64,000 bases of DNA from Achatina immaculata (lineage: Eukaryota; Mollusca; Gastropoda; Stylommatophora; Achatinidae): contig CM019718.1 of the NCBI GenBank assembly GCA_009760885.1, positions 26,281,133-26,345,132 on the forward strand, written 5' to 3'. Of the stretch, positions 11,401 to 22,690 are shown piece by piece. The notes beneath the pieces were generated by a model that was given only the letters and a program-made list of their open reading frames with translations, had not been told where the DNA came from and made no database searches. The position numbers were made by a program, and so were the translations under genes. Within the stretch, counting starts at the first letter, position 1, and every line of letters begins with the position of its first letter.

Positions 11401-14400
11401 AGCCATATGTGAATTGTGAATCATGAAGAGTGGGAATGGAAGAGCAATGTAACCGTGAAGCGATTGCTGGAGGTGGAACAAATTAAGAGTGCTGGTAGGA
11501 AATGTGAACTGCTGGCAGAAAATGCAGCGTAAAGAACCAACACTTGATGGGGACTTTTGGCAGACATACTTTTGGGGATGGATGCTGCGGCACGTATGGG
11601 GCTGTCCTGAATGCAGTGATGCTGGAGTCTGATTTTGAACCTTTGAAGGGGTTCTAAGGACTGTTATAGCTGGAGGTGGGATGGGGGATACGCTCTCCAC
11701 TCCAGTGAAATGTCTCCAGGGCGTGCGTCTCAAATAGCCTCTGACAGTCAAGTCCAGCTCCAGGCCTTCTCATGGCAGAATTGTTTAAACTGAGAGGAGA
11801 AGGGGCAAAGGCGAATATCTAGCGCCTGAAAACCAGACGCTTCGGGTAGATGAGAGGCACGTTTGGTAGCTCATCTACTGCTGCTGGTGAGATTCTTCAG
11901 CTGCCGTGCATGGAGTGGGGCTCCTCCCGGCCAGTGAAGAAAGGTGCTAATGGGATTGCAGCGCGGCACTACTGTGGAAAAGGTGAAAGAAAGGATTAAG
12001 CGAAGATGTGAAAAGGATAAAGTGAAGCTTAGTCGTTATGTCCAGTGGTCTCACTGCGAGAGCTACTCGTACCACGGCACCTCTGCGTTAGAGGCCAGCC
12101 ACGTCCAATATACACCCATGCTGGTGAAATATGCCTAAACTGGTTTAAACCAGGGGTGAAACTTGATGGCTACTCACGTCACAGTACCTCTGCTCTAGTG
12201 GTCGTTCACGTCCTAAACACGCCCATACTGGGATAATATGCCTAAACCGGCTCAACCCAATGGTGAAACTTACTAATGGCGAGGATTCGCCCTCCTGGAC
12301 AAAAACTCCATCCTGGTGACAACTAGGAAGGGGAACGGCCACAACCACAAAATGCTGAAGTCGGAGACACTGGACCAGTGCAGTCTAGAAGGTAACCACC
12401 TCTCACCCGATGGGGATGTATGCGTATTCTAATTCATGCTGAGGTTTTCTGGTGAGAAAGTCCAATGCTGGACTGAATGGGCAACCACCTCTCACCCAGA
12501 GGGGATACATGGGTATCCCAAAACACGTCGAGGTTTTCCATTGAGAAAGTCCAACTCTAGCCTGGATGGGCAACCACATCTCACCCAGCGGGAATATACT
12601 GATATCCAAAACACGTAAATTCGGGAGGATTGCAGGGTGGTCCTGGTGGTAGACGCAAACGATGAAGAACCTTTGAAGCAGTTAATGTTTTGCTAAGAGT
12701 TTCCAGAGAAATAAAAATACTGAAGACTAGAGTTTTTGTGATATTTGTTTATCTCACTGTCATGTAAAGAAACAAGTATATAGTGCATGTGAAACATAAT
12801 TAATTAATGTAAAATGGTAAAGGTAAAATGTTAGAATTCCAATTTCCGTGCCATTAAGGCATATTGGTGTTATACGGTGTTGGACCTGTATTTCCATGAC
12901 CTTCGGCACATGAAAGTGTGATGTGGTCAGTATCACACTTTGCTGCATTTACCTTCCTAGATTTCTCTGGTACCCATTTTTAAGGCCTTGTTGGTGTGCG
13001 CCCCCCCCCCCCCCAAAAAAAAAATTTGAACCCAGTACCACTGTAATTAACATAAATGATGAGAAAATTCTGAAATTAAAATACACTTGGTCTCAGGGGA
13101 TTGGTGTGAAGCATTTTGACTTGTACAAAAGAAGTGGTTGTATTGATTCCACTTTCTTCTTTATAGTATAGCGGAAGATAGCGAGGCTTATACAGCAGAG
13201 TGGAGTAGAATATGTGAACGGGGCCTTGAAAAATTTGTGAGTGATTTAGATTTGAGAGAAAGACAAGCAGCAGGAAAACAAATTCTTTGTTGCCTTGTGG
13301 TTAAGTGGTTGCTAATACTACTGGAGTTCAGGATCTTCACTGTAGTCATCTCCAAGTTTAATATAGTGGTTATTTTTCAATGCTTTCATGCATCAGCAGA
13401 TAACATCCTGGTTCTGGAGATAATTAGTAACAACAACAACAAAAACAACAACAACAGCATGACAGTGTTATCTCGGCTCCATGTTTAATAAATCCTTCAT
13501 TTGTTTTTTTCTTTTTTCACAATCTTTCGACAGTTGCTTTTAAAATCTATGACATGGACAAAGATGGCTACATTTCCAATGGCGAGCTTTTCCAGGTTTT
13601 AAAGATGATGGTGGGCAACAATCTTAGAGACACTCAGTTACAGCAGATAGTTGATAAAACCATCATCCATGCTGACGCAGATGGTGACGGCAAGATCTCA
13701 TTCGAGGAATTCTGTGATGTGAGTATAAAAGAAAAGGCAGTTGCGGTAAAAACTGGTTCTAGTAATGAAAACCAGTTTCATGGGTGATCAGGAAAAGGAG
13801 ATGGACATATGTTGGTCACGTGATGAGAAAAGATGGACATATGTTGGTCACGTGATGAGAAGAAACGATCAGAGAATCCCAGAATAGGCTGTCAAGTGGA
13901 ACACAACAGACCAGAGAAAAAGACCACGTGAAACTCTTGTTATGAGAGGCCAAATTAACAGGCATAAAATCCCCTGATGAAGTTGAAAGACTTGCCGAAG
14001 ACAGGAAAAATTGGCAAACTACCTTGCGGGCCCTATGTGACGTTTAACGGCACGGGAAGGATATAAGAAGATAAGTAATGAAAATAGATGGAGGTGTATG
14101 GTTCAGTTTTACAAAAAAGATAGAAAGAATGAGGGAAGTGGGCAGAAAATAAGAATGGCCATTCTTGTTTCTGCTCACATTTTCATATTTTGTTTGTTAT
14201 CAGCAGCATTGTCATTAGGAAGTCGAATTCTGTGTGGTCATGTCATGAGAAGACAAGTTAGAGATCTAAAGTCACTGGAAAACTCGAGGGAAAGAAAAGG
14301 AAAAGGAGGCCGAGAGAAAAATATCTAAGTGAGTTAATCAGGTGGTATGAGGAAAGGAAGGAAACCAAACTGACTGAAAACATGGGAGCTCACAAAATGA

Positions 14401-16629
14401 TCACCAGTGGCTACTGGCATGACAGATAATAAGAGAATTATTAGCCTTCAAATGCTCTTTAGCTGTATTTAGTTTTGTAGTTTTCTAGAGCTTTCTTGTT
14501 GAGTTTCTGAGCTTCTCTGAGATGGCATGGGGTTTGTTTTCTAGTTTTGTCGGGCCATTTTCTATCATTTTTCTTATGTGAACCTGGTTTGGGGGCACAG
14601 GTCTTCTTTATTCTTTATTTACAGTGTTTCCCAAACAGTGTGCCACAAGAGAGTCACATTTTGATGATAAAAAATAATTTTTTTTTTTTTCAAAGTATAT
14701 CACATGTTTGTTTATTTATACAAGGGAAATAACTTCTCCAGTAAAACTAGTTCTAGTAATAAAGGAAGACAGAGGTGTGTGGTTCAGTTTTATAAAAAGA
14801 AAGAGTGAGGAAAGTAAGCATGAGTATGAAAATAAGGTGACCACACTGTGTTCTTCATTTATATGTGCTCTTTTCTGCCACTCTTGTTCCTTCCTGCTTT
14901 CCTCATGCTTTCTGTGTTTTTTTGTAAAACTGAACCGTGCATCTCTGTGTTTCCTTATTTATATAAATGTATTTGTATAAAAAAAATTCACCAGCCTAAT
15001 ATTTCTGCAACATGAATTAGAAATGCATTTGTTTTATATTCCTCCTTGAATCTGTACCTTCAAGCAGGTTCACATTTAACCTTGAAAACAAGTTCATGAA
15101 GTCACTTGGAATCCCTCATTATAAAAAATATTTATTGAAATAGAATTTGAATATAGTCAATGCAGTGTAACTATGACTATGCTTTTTTTGTGCCATCATT
15201 CATCATATAGGGCTCGCAGCATGTCTTGGCACGAGTCTTTGTTCTCAGCGAGCTTCTCAATCTCATCAAGAGATTTGATACCAGTCATCCTAGTCTCTCT
15301 TGTCAGTGTTCTCTTTAGGGTCTCTTGAGGTCGGCCTCTTTTTTCTTTTTTTTTTTTTTCCAGATGTTTCCTGTTTAATGGCTTGCTTTGTGATTTTGTG
15401 TTTTTCTCTCATCATGTGGTCCACGTATGCCCAGCTTCTGTTCTTGATCACTGCTGAGATGGTTTGCTGAATGGTTATTTCTCTTATCTCTGCTTTAGTC
15501 TTGAATTCATTCCATTGTTATACAGAGTATTTTACTGCTTGATGTTTGTTTACGAATGTATCCAATTTACTTGCTATTTCTTTGGTTGTTTTCTAGCTTT
15601 CACATGCATATGTAAGGATGGGGGTTACATTTGAGCCGAATATTCTAAGCTTTGTTCTTGTGCTTAGCAGTTTTGATTTCCATATTTTCTCAAGATTCTT
15701 AAAAGCCAATTCTGCTTTTGCTATTCTGGTTCTAACTTCTTTCTTCATGTCTCCTTCTTGATCTAAGTAACTTCCGAGATATAAAAAAATGATCATTTCT
15801 ATTGCTGTTCCTTCCAAATATGTTTTTTTTTCTCTTTCACAACTAGATTCTTCATTGTTTTTGTGTTTTCCTTTTTGATCTCAAGTTCTGTTTTGCTAGC
15901 TGTTGGTTGCATACATCGGCAGCTACATAGATGGTGACACAAGAAATGAAGTTAGAATTGCCAAACCAGTATTGACCTTAAAAAATCTTGAGAACATATG
16001 GCACTCAAAAGTTATAAGCACAAAAACCAAGCTAAGATTATTCAATTCATATTTAATATCTACCCTCATTTATGCATGCGAAAGCTGGAAAACAACTAAA
16101 GAAATAGACAAAAAATTAGACTCTTTTGAAAACAAATGCCTAAGGAAAATACTCAGTATAAAGTGGAATGAATTCAAGAACAACGCAGAAATCAGACAGA
16201 TGAGCAAACAACCTGTCTCATGTTTGATCAGAAAAAGAAGATGGACACATGTCGGTCATGTGATGAGAAGAAACAATCAGAGAATCGCCAAACTATCAAA
16301 TGAACACAACAGGCAAAAGAAAAAGAGGTCGACCACATGAAACTCTAAAGAGGACATTGTTAAGAGAAGCCAATTCAGTGGGCATAACATACCTTGATGA
16401 GATTGAAAAAGTCTCAGAATACAGGACATCTTGGCAAACTACCATGCCCTATGTGACGTTTAATGCCATGGGAAGGATGTAAGATGTTGTAATAGTGATA
16501 AAATAATCTAACTATGTAATTAGTAAAGAAATATTTTAATGTGTTGCAATAATGATAAAATAATCTATTTCTCGTTACCAGGTAGTAGGAAATATGGATG
16601 TTCACAAGAAAATGGTTGTGGATGTTTAA
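8454..16629 (+). CDS. PPP3R1: calcineurin regulatory subunit B, 5 exons (first Met exon not found)
   Basis: Calcium-binding regulatory subunit of the Ser/Thr phosphatase calcineurin. Exons are 8454-8493, 9789-9965, 11128-11187, 13534-13718 and 16582-16629. They total 510 nt: 169 codons plus stop, or 170 residues with the missing Met, which is the vertebrate length. Each boundary has an AG acceptor and GT donor, and the phases join without a break. Four EF-hands are visible, with loops at about residues 31-42, 63-74, 100-111 and 141-152 (starting DLDNSG, DTDGNG, DMDKDG, DADGDG). The mature N-terminus starts with Gly (GNENSL), fitting the family's myristoylation. The C-terminus ends HKKMVVDV. 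The first exon here opens in phase 0 right after an absent Met codon, so the true first exon probably ends in ATG and lies far upstream or outside. Introns hold LINE, SINE and MITE relics. Identification rests on near-identity to the family throughout. Confidence 0.97.
8820..9058. mobile_element. TTAA MITE with CCTTTTCCAGTCC ends
   Basis: TTAA then CCTTTTCCAGTCC at 8824-8836, and GGACTGGAAAGGG at 9046-9058: a 13-bp inverted repeat with one mismatch. The right TTAA is missing where a second element begins. Confidence 0.6.
9059..9566 (+). mobile_element. second copy of the 545-bp element family
   Basis: Shares with 6705-7100 (opposite strand) the block around the words for [18 protein letters not shown] and the lysed Trp-rich stretch, and ends gtacgaagtagaagaagaag. 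The 5' limit is uncertain because it abuts a MITE. Confidence 0.75.
9789..9965 (+). CDS. PPP3R1: calcineurin B exon 3 (EF-hands 1 and 2)
   Basis: Encodes the segment from [12 protein letters not shown] to GNGEVDFK. It carries EF-hand loops 1 and 2 and the [15 protein letters not shown] linker typical of calcineurin B. The acceptor is aatttcag and the donor is gtattg; it leaves G to begin Glu of the next exon. Confidence 0.97.
9966..11127. other. calcineurin B intron, between EF-hand 2 exon and exon 4
   Basis: Contains the 46-bp duplication and poly-T runs; no other feature recognised. Confidence 0.7.
10731..10822. repeat. 46-bp tandem duplication
   Basis: tttttgataagagtcagcca, tgaga occurs twice with 46-bp offset in calcineurin B intron 3. 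Confidence 0.85.
11128..11187 (+). CDS. PPP3R1: calcineurin B exon 4
   Basis: A 60-nt exon encoding [20 protein letters not shown]. The acceptor is ttctacag and the donor is gtaagt. A single T carries over to form Phe with the next exon. Confidence 0.96.
11360..11648 (+). mobile_element. LINE family D 3' relic
   Basis: About 290 bp, similar to 26500-26775 over gggaatgaaagagcaatgt, cgtaaagaaccaacatttgatgg and ggatggatgctgc. It is the target of composite element copy B. Confidence 0.65.
11649..12666 (+). mobile_element. GAA-tailed composite retroelement, copy B (1018 bp)
   Basis: Same family as 32469-33984, with the same GGTTCTAAGGACTG start and internal modules but fewer repeats. The flanking duplication GAACCTTTGAAG lies at 11637-11648 and 12667-12678 (12 bp). 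The tail is reduced to acgatgaa. It is inserted into an RNase H-type LINE relic in calcineurin B intron 4 (between exons 11128-11187 and 13534-13718). Confidence 0.9.
13285..13420 (+). mobile_element. possible tRNA-derived SINE
   Basis: Has an A-box-like ttgtggttaagtggttgc and, about 30 bp on, a B-box-like gagttcaggatc. In calcineurin B intron 4. Confidence 0.35.
13534..13718 (+). CDS. PPP3R1: calcineurin B exon 5 (EF-hands 3 and 4)
   Basis: Encodes [16 protein letters not shown] through [14 protein letters not shown], covering EF-hands 3 and 4 and the catalytic-subunit contact helix. The acceptor is ttcgacag. The donor is gtgagt and leaves phase 0; reading through it would add an unrelated tail up to 13787. 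Confidence 0.97.
13787..14075 (+). mobile_element. LINE B extreme 3' fragment with internal duplication
   Basis: Contains gatggacatatgttggtcac twice in tandem (period about 38 bp) and the terminal block ctatgtgacgtttaacggc. It is in calcineurin B intron 5 (the last intron), right after the donor of exon 13534-13718. Confidence 0.8.
14215..14430 (+). mobile_element. RTE-like LINE C-terminal relic
   Basis: Frames around 14223-14420 read [20 protein letters not shown] and [15 protein letters not shown], resembling the RTE C-terminal basic block and the LINE A end. Damaged. Confidence 0.55.
14431..15189. other. calcineurin B last intron, with a small inverted repeat
   Basis: The block gtgtggttcagttttataaa at 14777 is repeated inverted near 14920-14950 (tttgtaaaactgaaccg) and direct at about 14095; perhaps a foldback element. 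Nothing coding. Confidence 0.4.
15190..15835 (-). mobile_element. LINE B-related 3' fragment, opposite strand
   Basis: The reverse strand reads [21 protein letters not shown] and [15 protein letters not shown], then diverged C-terminal remains up to a stop near 15205. It faces the plus-strand copy at 15895 across about 60 bp, forming an imperfect inverted repeat. Confidence 0.8.
15895..16485 (+). mobile_element. LINE B 3' fragment in calcineurin B last intron
   Basis: Reads [32 protein letters not shown] and [13 protein letters not shown], with a frame break near 16290. It ends gggaaggatgtaagatg about 100 bp before the last coding exon. Confidence 0.85.
16582..16629 (+). CDS. PPP3R1: calcineurin B last coding exon
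   Basis: A 48-nt exon after ctcgttaccag encodes [15 protein letters not shown] and a TAA stop. It matches the calcineurin B C-terminus and is in phase with the previous exon. It lies just downstream of a LINE fragment in the last intron. Confidence 0.96.
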   Translation, partial: VVGNMDVHKKMVVDV

Positions 16630-17609
16630 GATTACCTGGCTCATTTATCTTCACATCTCACTTCTGCATAAGCATATGTTTCAGCAGAGCTCTTTTAGTC
16701 GATCATCAAGAAAAAGGCAGGCAGGTCAAGATGGAATAACTTTGTGTGAAATATAAATAGTGTGAGAATGGACTAAAAATAAAAAAAAAAAACTTTTAAT
16801 TTCAAAAACTGTGGAGAATGTAGGTACTGCATGTGTTTATTTAAGGAAAGCGTGTCATGTTTTGTTACAGCATAACTGTTCCGAAAGATCAGACTGAGTA
16901 GTGCCCAACAATAAAACAACAGTGTAATATTTTTGAATTATGCTTTCATGTGGCAGCCACAATAAAAAATGAGAAACTAGGTGAAGGAAGAATGCATGCT
17001 ATAACTAAAGGACATTTCAGAAAAGTTTTAAAGTTAGAGTGGTAAAGGCATGTCTGAAGGAGCCATGTTTTGATGTAAAGTCTAACACTTACAGGGCAGT
17101 CACATCATACATGTCGTTAAAGGAGAGCTGTGGATTGGGCCTGCACTTTTAGTACATTTTAAGCATATGCCATTGTGAGACTGAGCACTTCACAGGGATA
17201 AAGCAGATTGTTTTTTTTTTTTAAGGGCCTTCGTTTACACAGCAGAATTCTTAAACCTGTATTTACAGACTTCTTTTCTTTGTCTTATAAATAATAATTT
17301 GTTATCTAAGACCCATTTTGAGCTTCAGAATAATATTTAATATTTTCTTATGGGGGTATTTACCAAAATTATTACAAAGTAGCTTAAAATGTATTTTAAA
17401 ACATTTTTATTGTGAATATTTTAAAATGCTGTTAGAATGTAGGTTATGGTCATCCAGTGTTGGTTAAACATTTTTATAACTTATGGCTGCCTCTGTTCAA
17501 GGTTAAATCTTGTATAATCTGTGCTAGGTAACGTTAGTTAAACCTTTTATAATCTACAGCTGCCTATGTGCTAGGTAGTTTCAAGTTATTAGTGTTATTC
17601 TGTGACAGT
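16630..17609. other. probable 3' UTR or downstream of calcineurin B
   Basis: AT-rich, several AATAAA hexamers, no coding signal. Confidence 0.5.
16778..16783 (+). other. possible AATAAA polyadenylation signal
   Basis: First AATAAA after the calcineurin B stop, about 150 bases downstream, beside an A-rich run. Later AATAAA hexamers occur near 16909, 16966, 18812 and 18918, so the true 3' end is not fixed by sequence alone. Confidence 0.25.
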
Positions 17610-18150
17610 GATGGCACTCTTGTTGGTTGATATAGCAGAAGATTCTACAGCCTTGTTTGATTGGCTGAATAGCAGTTTGTCTGATTGATTCAGTATAGCA
17701 AGAGATTCTTCAGCCTAGTTTGAATGATTAGATGTACAGCATTTTGATTTGACTGACTGATCATAGCAGTAGGTGCAATAGTTAGATACATAGTGGCCAG
17801 TATGCTAGAGATAATTCAGTCAGATTGGCTGATTGTAAGAGATATCACATTTTGGTTTAATTGACTGGTTATGTCAAGACATAATCACAGTTGATTGGCT
17901 GGAAATTGCAAGAGATTCTTTCATCTGTTTTGATTGGCTGGAAATAGCAAGAGATAACTTTCATCTGGTTTTATTGGCTGGCTGTAGCTATAGATACCAC
18001 AGTTTGGTTTGATTGGTTAGTTTATAGCAGATTATGCTACACTTAGGTATGATTGTCTGGCTTCAGGAAGAAGTACTTTCATCTGGTTTGATTGGGCTGA
18101 TTACAGCAAGAAATGTTAGGTTTGGTTGGCCGGGTGTAGCAAGAAATGCC
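17610..18150. repeat. degenerate minisatellite of about 35-45 bp
   Basis: Many diverged copies of tttgattggctggnnatagc, aagagat, yttcatctgg. Confidence 0.7.
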
Positions 18151-19200
18151 ATTACAGGCTGCCCTGATTTTATGGTGACAACACCACCGCCAGTTTAAAC
18201 TTTGTCAACATTTTAAAAAAAGTCTTTAAAAAAAATTGTTTTTGTCTTATATTTTCACCTGGAATTAATTGATGATTGGAATGGAGAAGAAAAAGAGCTT
18301 TCTACTGAGGAAGTACCAGATTTGGTCAAACTCATGGACACATGAGGAGGAAAAACAAAGGTGAACTTGAGTGTGTTGTGAAGATAATAAAAACTGCCAC
18401 CCATAGCTGATTTCTTGCTGAAAGCTTGCTCTTTGAGGAGTGTTGTGAAACAGACCATTACTGGGGGTGAGGTGACTTTGTAAGAAGGAGTTTAGATGAA
18501 GCTTTAGGGTCTGACTGTGAAATTCTTAAGGAGAGGAAAAAGAAAAACATGGCAAACAGTTCTGGATTCATATTTTAGAAAGGTACACAATCCTCAGCCT
18601 GGCATTTCATCAGTGCATGATCCTTACCAGGGCCATCATCGCAGATTTAAAGTTGTGTCCAGTGCCACTGCTGAAGAAAAGATCAATGTGGTGACACTAT
18701 AAAAATTGCACCATCAACTTCAGCTATAGATAAATAATATTTATTTAATATATAACAAATTAATATTATATTGATTAGTTAAAAACTGAAGTTAACCTGC
18801 TTTTGTTGAATAAAATTATACATTTTTGGATGCCTGGAACACATCCCTATTTACTTCACAATTTTGTGCTGATTTCATTCACTTACCTCCTTTAGGAGCA
18901 CTTCCCAGGCATGAAATAAAGGCAGCCTGTGTGTGGTTTGATTTGTAGTTCAAACGTGTTACTGCCTGACTGTAGCAGTGGATATTGTAGTCTAGACTGA
19001 ACACATGAGATTCATCATTTTGAAACTTCTTTTTTTGTTTATTTGTTTAAGCCAGGGATTATGAAGGAAGTGTCTTATTGCTTTCTGTTTTTGTGACATG
19101 TTGACCCTTGTTGTATTATCATAGAAAGGAACTTTATAAATTCATGTTCAGTTTTATCATAAAATTCACAGAGAGAAAAGAAAAAATGGTTTATCACCTT

Positions 19201-20178
19201 TTAACTCTTTGTGTACTGGGAGTTTTTCCCTCAAATGACCAATGGTCATCTCAGTGGGGGAAATTTCTTAATGTAGAATTGGATGGTTGTCACATTTAGA
19301 AGGATCACAAAGGTATAGTCTGATTCGCAGTATGACATATTATACGGTTTTTTAAATAGAAAAGTTGTATATTGTTTTTCTAATAAAATTTGTATTAATA
19401 TATTAGTATATAACAGAAAAAAAACGAGTTAAGAATTGAGGAGAGTTGAGAAGAAAAAAAAATGGAAAATTATGATGAAAAATCTTCTGGTGAGAAAGTC
19501 CAACCCTATACTAAACTGGTGCAACGAAAACCACAGTGTCACGCAATCCCGCTTCTGAGACCCACCAAGAATACAGGCTAAAGCCCTGTGATACTCTGAA
19601 CCCCTTGTGGTCCTCTCGTGGATCTCGTGTTGTCCTTTCCGGGACCACACAGGAGACCACAGGACCTAACGAGGACCACAGGCGTAAATTCAGTAGGATT
19701 ACAGTGTGGTTTTGGTGGTAGAAGCGAACGAAGAAGAAGAAGAAGATGATGAAAAATGTTCTCTCTTACCCCACTCAAATTTCCTCTGTAATGGGTCCAG
19801 TGATATCCAGATTGAATAGAATTTTACACAAACACCATTGCCGCACATAAAATATATATTAATTATTTATTTACAGTTAATTTACAGTCTACAATACACT
19901 AACAACATGGCAACATCACAGGCAGTGGCCCATCAGCTTAGAAAAAAAAATTAATTTTTGTATCGCAACATGACTCTCAATTCACACACAGGACCTCATG
20001 TTGACGCTTGTATCATGCTGGAAGCGATTTCTACAACAGGTTTTGGCCAGATTTCAAGCATTGTATGATTAAATTCACTTTTAAAGCCCAACTCATTACC
20101 AGCACATAACGTGTACACAAGGCAAAAAGTGTCCTCCGGATCGTCACACAATGTGTCGCGAAGTATAGAAAGAGTTAA
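19201..20178. mobile_element. TTAA-ended MITE containing composite copy C
   Basis: Starts TTAACTCTTTGTGTAC and ends gtatagaaagagttaa. Removing the 262-bp composite copy and one target duplication leaves an element of about 700 bp, similar in size to the other two. Confidence 0.5.
19484..19745 (+). mobile_element. GAA-tailed composite retroelement, copy C (5'-truncated, 262 bp)
   Basis: Only the 3' quarter of the family, from the ggtgagaaagtccaac module to gaagcgaacgaagaag. The flanking duplication ATGATGAAAAAT lies at 19472-19483 and 19746-19757 (12 bp). Truncation at the 5' end is the signature of target-primed reverse transcription. It sits inside a TTAA-ended MITE. Confidence 0.9.
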
Positions 20179-21739
20179 GTGAGGGATTAGGACTATGGTA
20201 AAACTTGGGCCATGAGGTAGAACTGAATGAAAGCACAGTGCAGTTTTGTGGGAGATGACCAGAGAATAGGGGAAAAAAATGCAGCAGAATAGGCAACAAA
20301 AAACAAACCATCAGCAAAAAAAAAAAAAAACTTCTTTAAGAGTAACAAAAAAGAAATTGCAAGATAATAAATAAACACTGAAAATAAAATTGACTTTCCT
20401 GTCAGTTATTTGAGAAGGCAGATGAAATGAGAGTATTAAAGTTTTGGGCAAAATATTGGTTATTTCTGTTATACTTTTACTTTCTATTCTCCTCAACATT
20501 CGGGTGCCTTTTTTCTCTACTTATTAGAGTTGGCTAGCAACATCATGGATTTTAAGAAATAAGGCAATTTTGATCTTCTGTTAATTTGCATTCATTGTGC
20601 CATTACTGCAAGGGCTGCTTATAAACAATATCTGTGTTTTGTTTGTTAATGGTTGGTTTGTTAATTCCTTTAATTATGGTTGATAATTTTTTTATTACCT
20701 GGCCAATGCATGTGAATAGTAATAAATTTTTGTTCATTTGAGCTATTATCTTGATTTGGTTGACTCTATACATCAGTGAAAGTACTCTGTGCTTAAATTA
20801 GGAAAGATGGCTAGTGATAGTACTCTGTGCTTAAATTAGGAAAGATGGCTAGTGATATGTCAGTTTGGTTTGGTAGTTTAAAAATTCTTCATTTTTGTGG
20901 TTGGTGACAGGAAAAAAAATGTGGTATCTGTGTAGCTAGGTCCTATGAAGTGGTTAAGATGTGGTAATGCTGGTTGAGACTAAAGGATTTATGGTGTAAC
21001 GTTTGCTTCTGCATACAGTTTTTTAATATTACTGAATATTTTTTATTATTAAACTGTGTCTGTATGTGAGTTATTTTTATACCTAAGATGTTTTATATTA
21101 AATAAAATACAGTGTTGTTATTCACAAAGTTAGCAGTTAATTTACAAAGCTGGAGTTTTTTTTGTTTGTTTGTTCTGTTTTTTTCACATTCTGATAAGAC
21201 TAGGCAGAGAGTGTATTCACCTGTTTACTTCATTTTCACCATTTTTATCTTTAATTCCTACATTAAAGTCATCATTTTGTGTATAATCTGTACACACAGG
21301 CTTATTTTCCCAGTGCTGGCATCTCGATCTGCTGGTGCCACTCACTGGTGCCAAGGAAAGATTTCAGGATAAGTTTTTGAGAAAATTCTAAATACACAAG
21401 CGAGTCATCGGAAAACATTTTGTCAGAATCTTTGAAAAGAAAATGAAGGGTTTGATAGCAAGAAGGTTTTATCCACACTTGTTGCAACAGCTCACTTTAT
21501 TGTTTTTAGCAGCACATATTTGTGTGTGTGATAGATGTTACACTTTTTTTTTTTCTTCTTTGCTGGTCTGTGTCCTGCTGTGCTCACAAACTAATGCATT
21601 CAAGTTAGTTTTTGGATGTTGTAATAGTTTTGCTTTTTGCTTTGGTCAGACCTTGTTTAATCTAGAGCTCATCTCTGCGCTGCTCGTCTTGAATGTTGTA
21701 GTAAGACAGACAGTACAGTGAAGCAGTTTGTTTTGGAAC
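20179..21739. other. intergenic, no gene seen
   Basis: Holds the 38-bp duplication and poly-T runs; open frames here show no recognisable motif. Confidence 0.6.
20781..20856. repeat. 38-bp perfect tandem duplication
   Basis: agtactctgtgcttaaatta and ggaaagatggctagtgat repeated exactly, back to back. Confidence 0.9.
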
Positions 21740-22690
21740 TAGTGGCAAAGCCTGGTGGGGTTTTTTTTTTCTGATTTGGGATAGGGGTGGAGCCTGGTGT
21801 TTTTTTTTTTTGGGGGGGGGGGGGTTAAAGGTGGCGTCTGGTGTATTTTTTTTATTTTGAAGTTAAAAGTGGAGCCTGGTGTATTTTTTTATTTTGGGGT
21901 TTAAAAGTGAAGCCTGGTGTATTTTTTGTTTTGTTTTTGGGGTTAAAGGTGGAGCCTGGTGTATTTTTTGTGTTTTGGGGTTAAAAGTGGAGCCTGGTAT
22001 TTTTTTTGTTTTGTTTTTGGGGTTAACGGTGGAGCCTGGTGTTTTTTTGTGTTTTGGGGTTAACGGTGGAGCCTGGTATTTTGGGGGGTTAATGGTGGAG
22101 CCTGGTATTTTTTGTTTTGTTTGTTTTTGGGTTTAAAGGTGGAGCCTGGTATTTTTTGTTTTGTTTGTTTTTGGGTTTAAAGGTGGAGCCTGGTGTTTTT
22201 TGTTTTTTTTTGGGTTAGAAGTGGAGCCTGGTATTTTGGGGGGTTAATGGTGGAGCCTGGTATTTTGGGGGGTTAATGGTGGAGCCTGGTATTTTTTGTT
22301 TTGTTTGTTTTTGGGTTTAAAGGTGGAGCCTGGTGTTTTTTGTTTTTTTTTGGGTTAGAGGTGGAGCCTGGTATTATTTTGTTCTATTTTTGGGGTTTAA
22401 AAGTGGAGCCTGGTGTATTTTTTTTGTTTTGTTTTTGGAGTTAGAAGTGGAGCCTGGTTTTTTTTTGGGGTTAAAAGTGGAGCCTGGTGTTTTTTGTTTT
22501 TTGGGGTTAAAGGTGGAACCTGGTGTTTTTTTTGTTTTGTATTTGGTGTTAAAGGTGGAGCCTGGTGTTTTTTGTTTTTGGTATTAAAGGTGGAGCCTGG
22601 TGTTTTTTGTTTTGTTTTTGGGGTTAAAGGTGGAGCCTGGTGTTTTTTTGTTTTGTATTTGGGGTTAAGGTGGAGCCAGGTGTTTTTATT
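21740..22690. repeat. GT-rich minisatellite, about 30-45 bp unit
   Basis: More than 20 imperfect copies of ggggttaaaggtggagcctgg followed by variable t/g runs. One strand is almost devoid of C and A outside gagcc and ttaaa, and has repeated G-runs. Confidence 0.92.

Noticed and set aside
13719..13787. Read-through extension of the EF-hand 3/4 exon
   Set aside because: A gtgagt donor at 13719 and the true C-terminal exon at 16582 explain the protein; the extension runs into LINE sequence.
18517..18702. 61-codon open frame downstream of calcineurin B
   Set aside because: No motif or homology recognised; likely chance in a 3' region.
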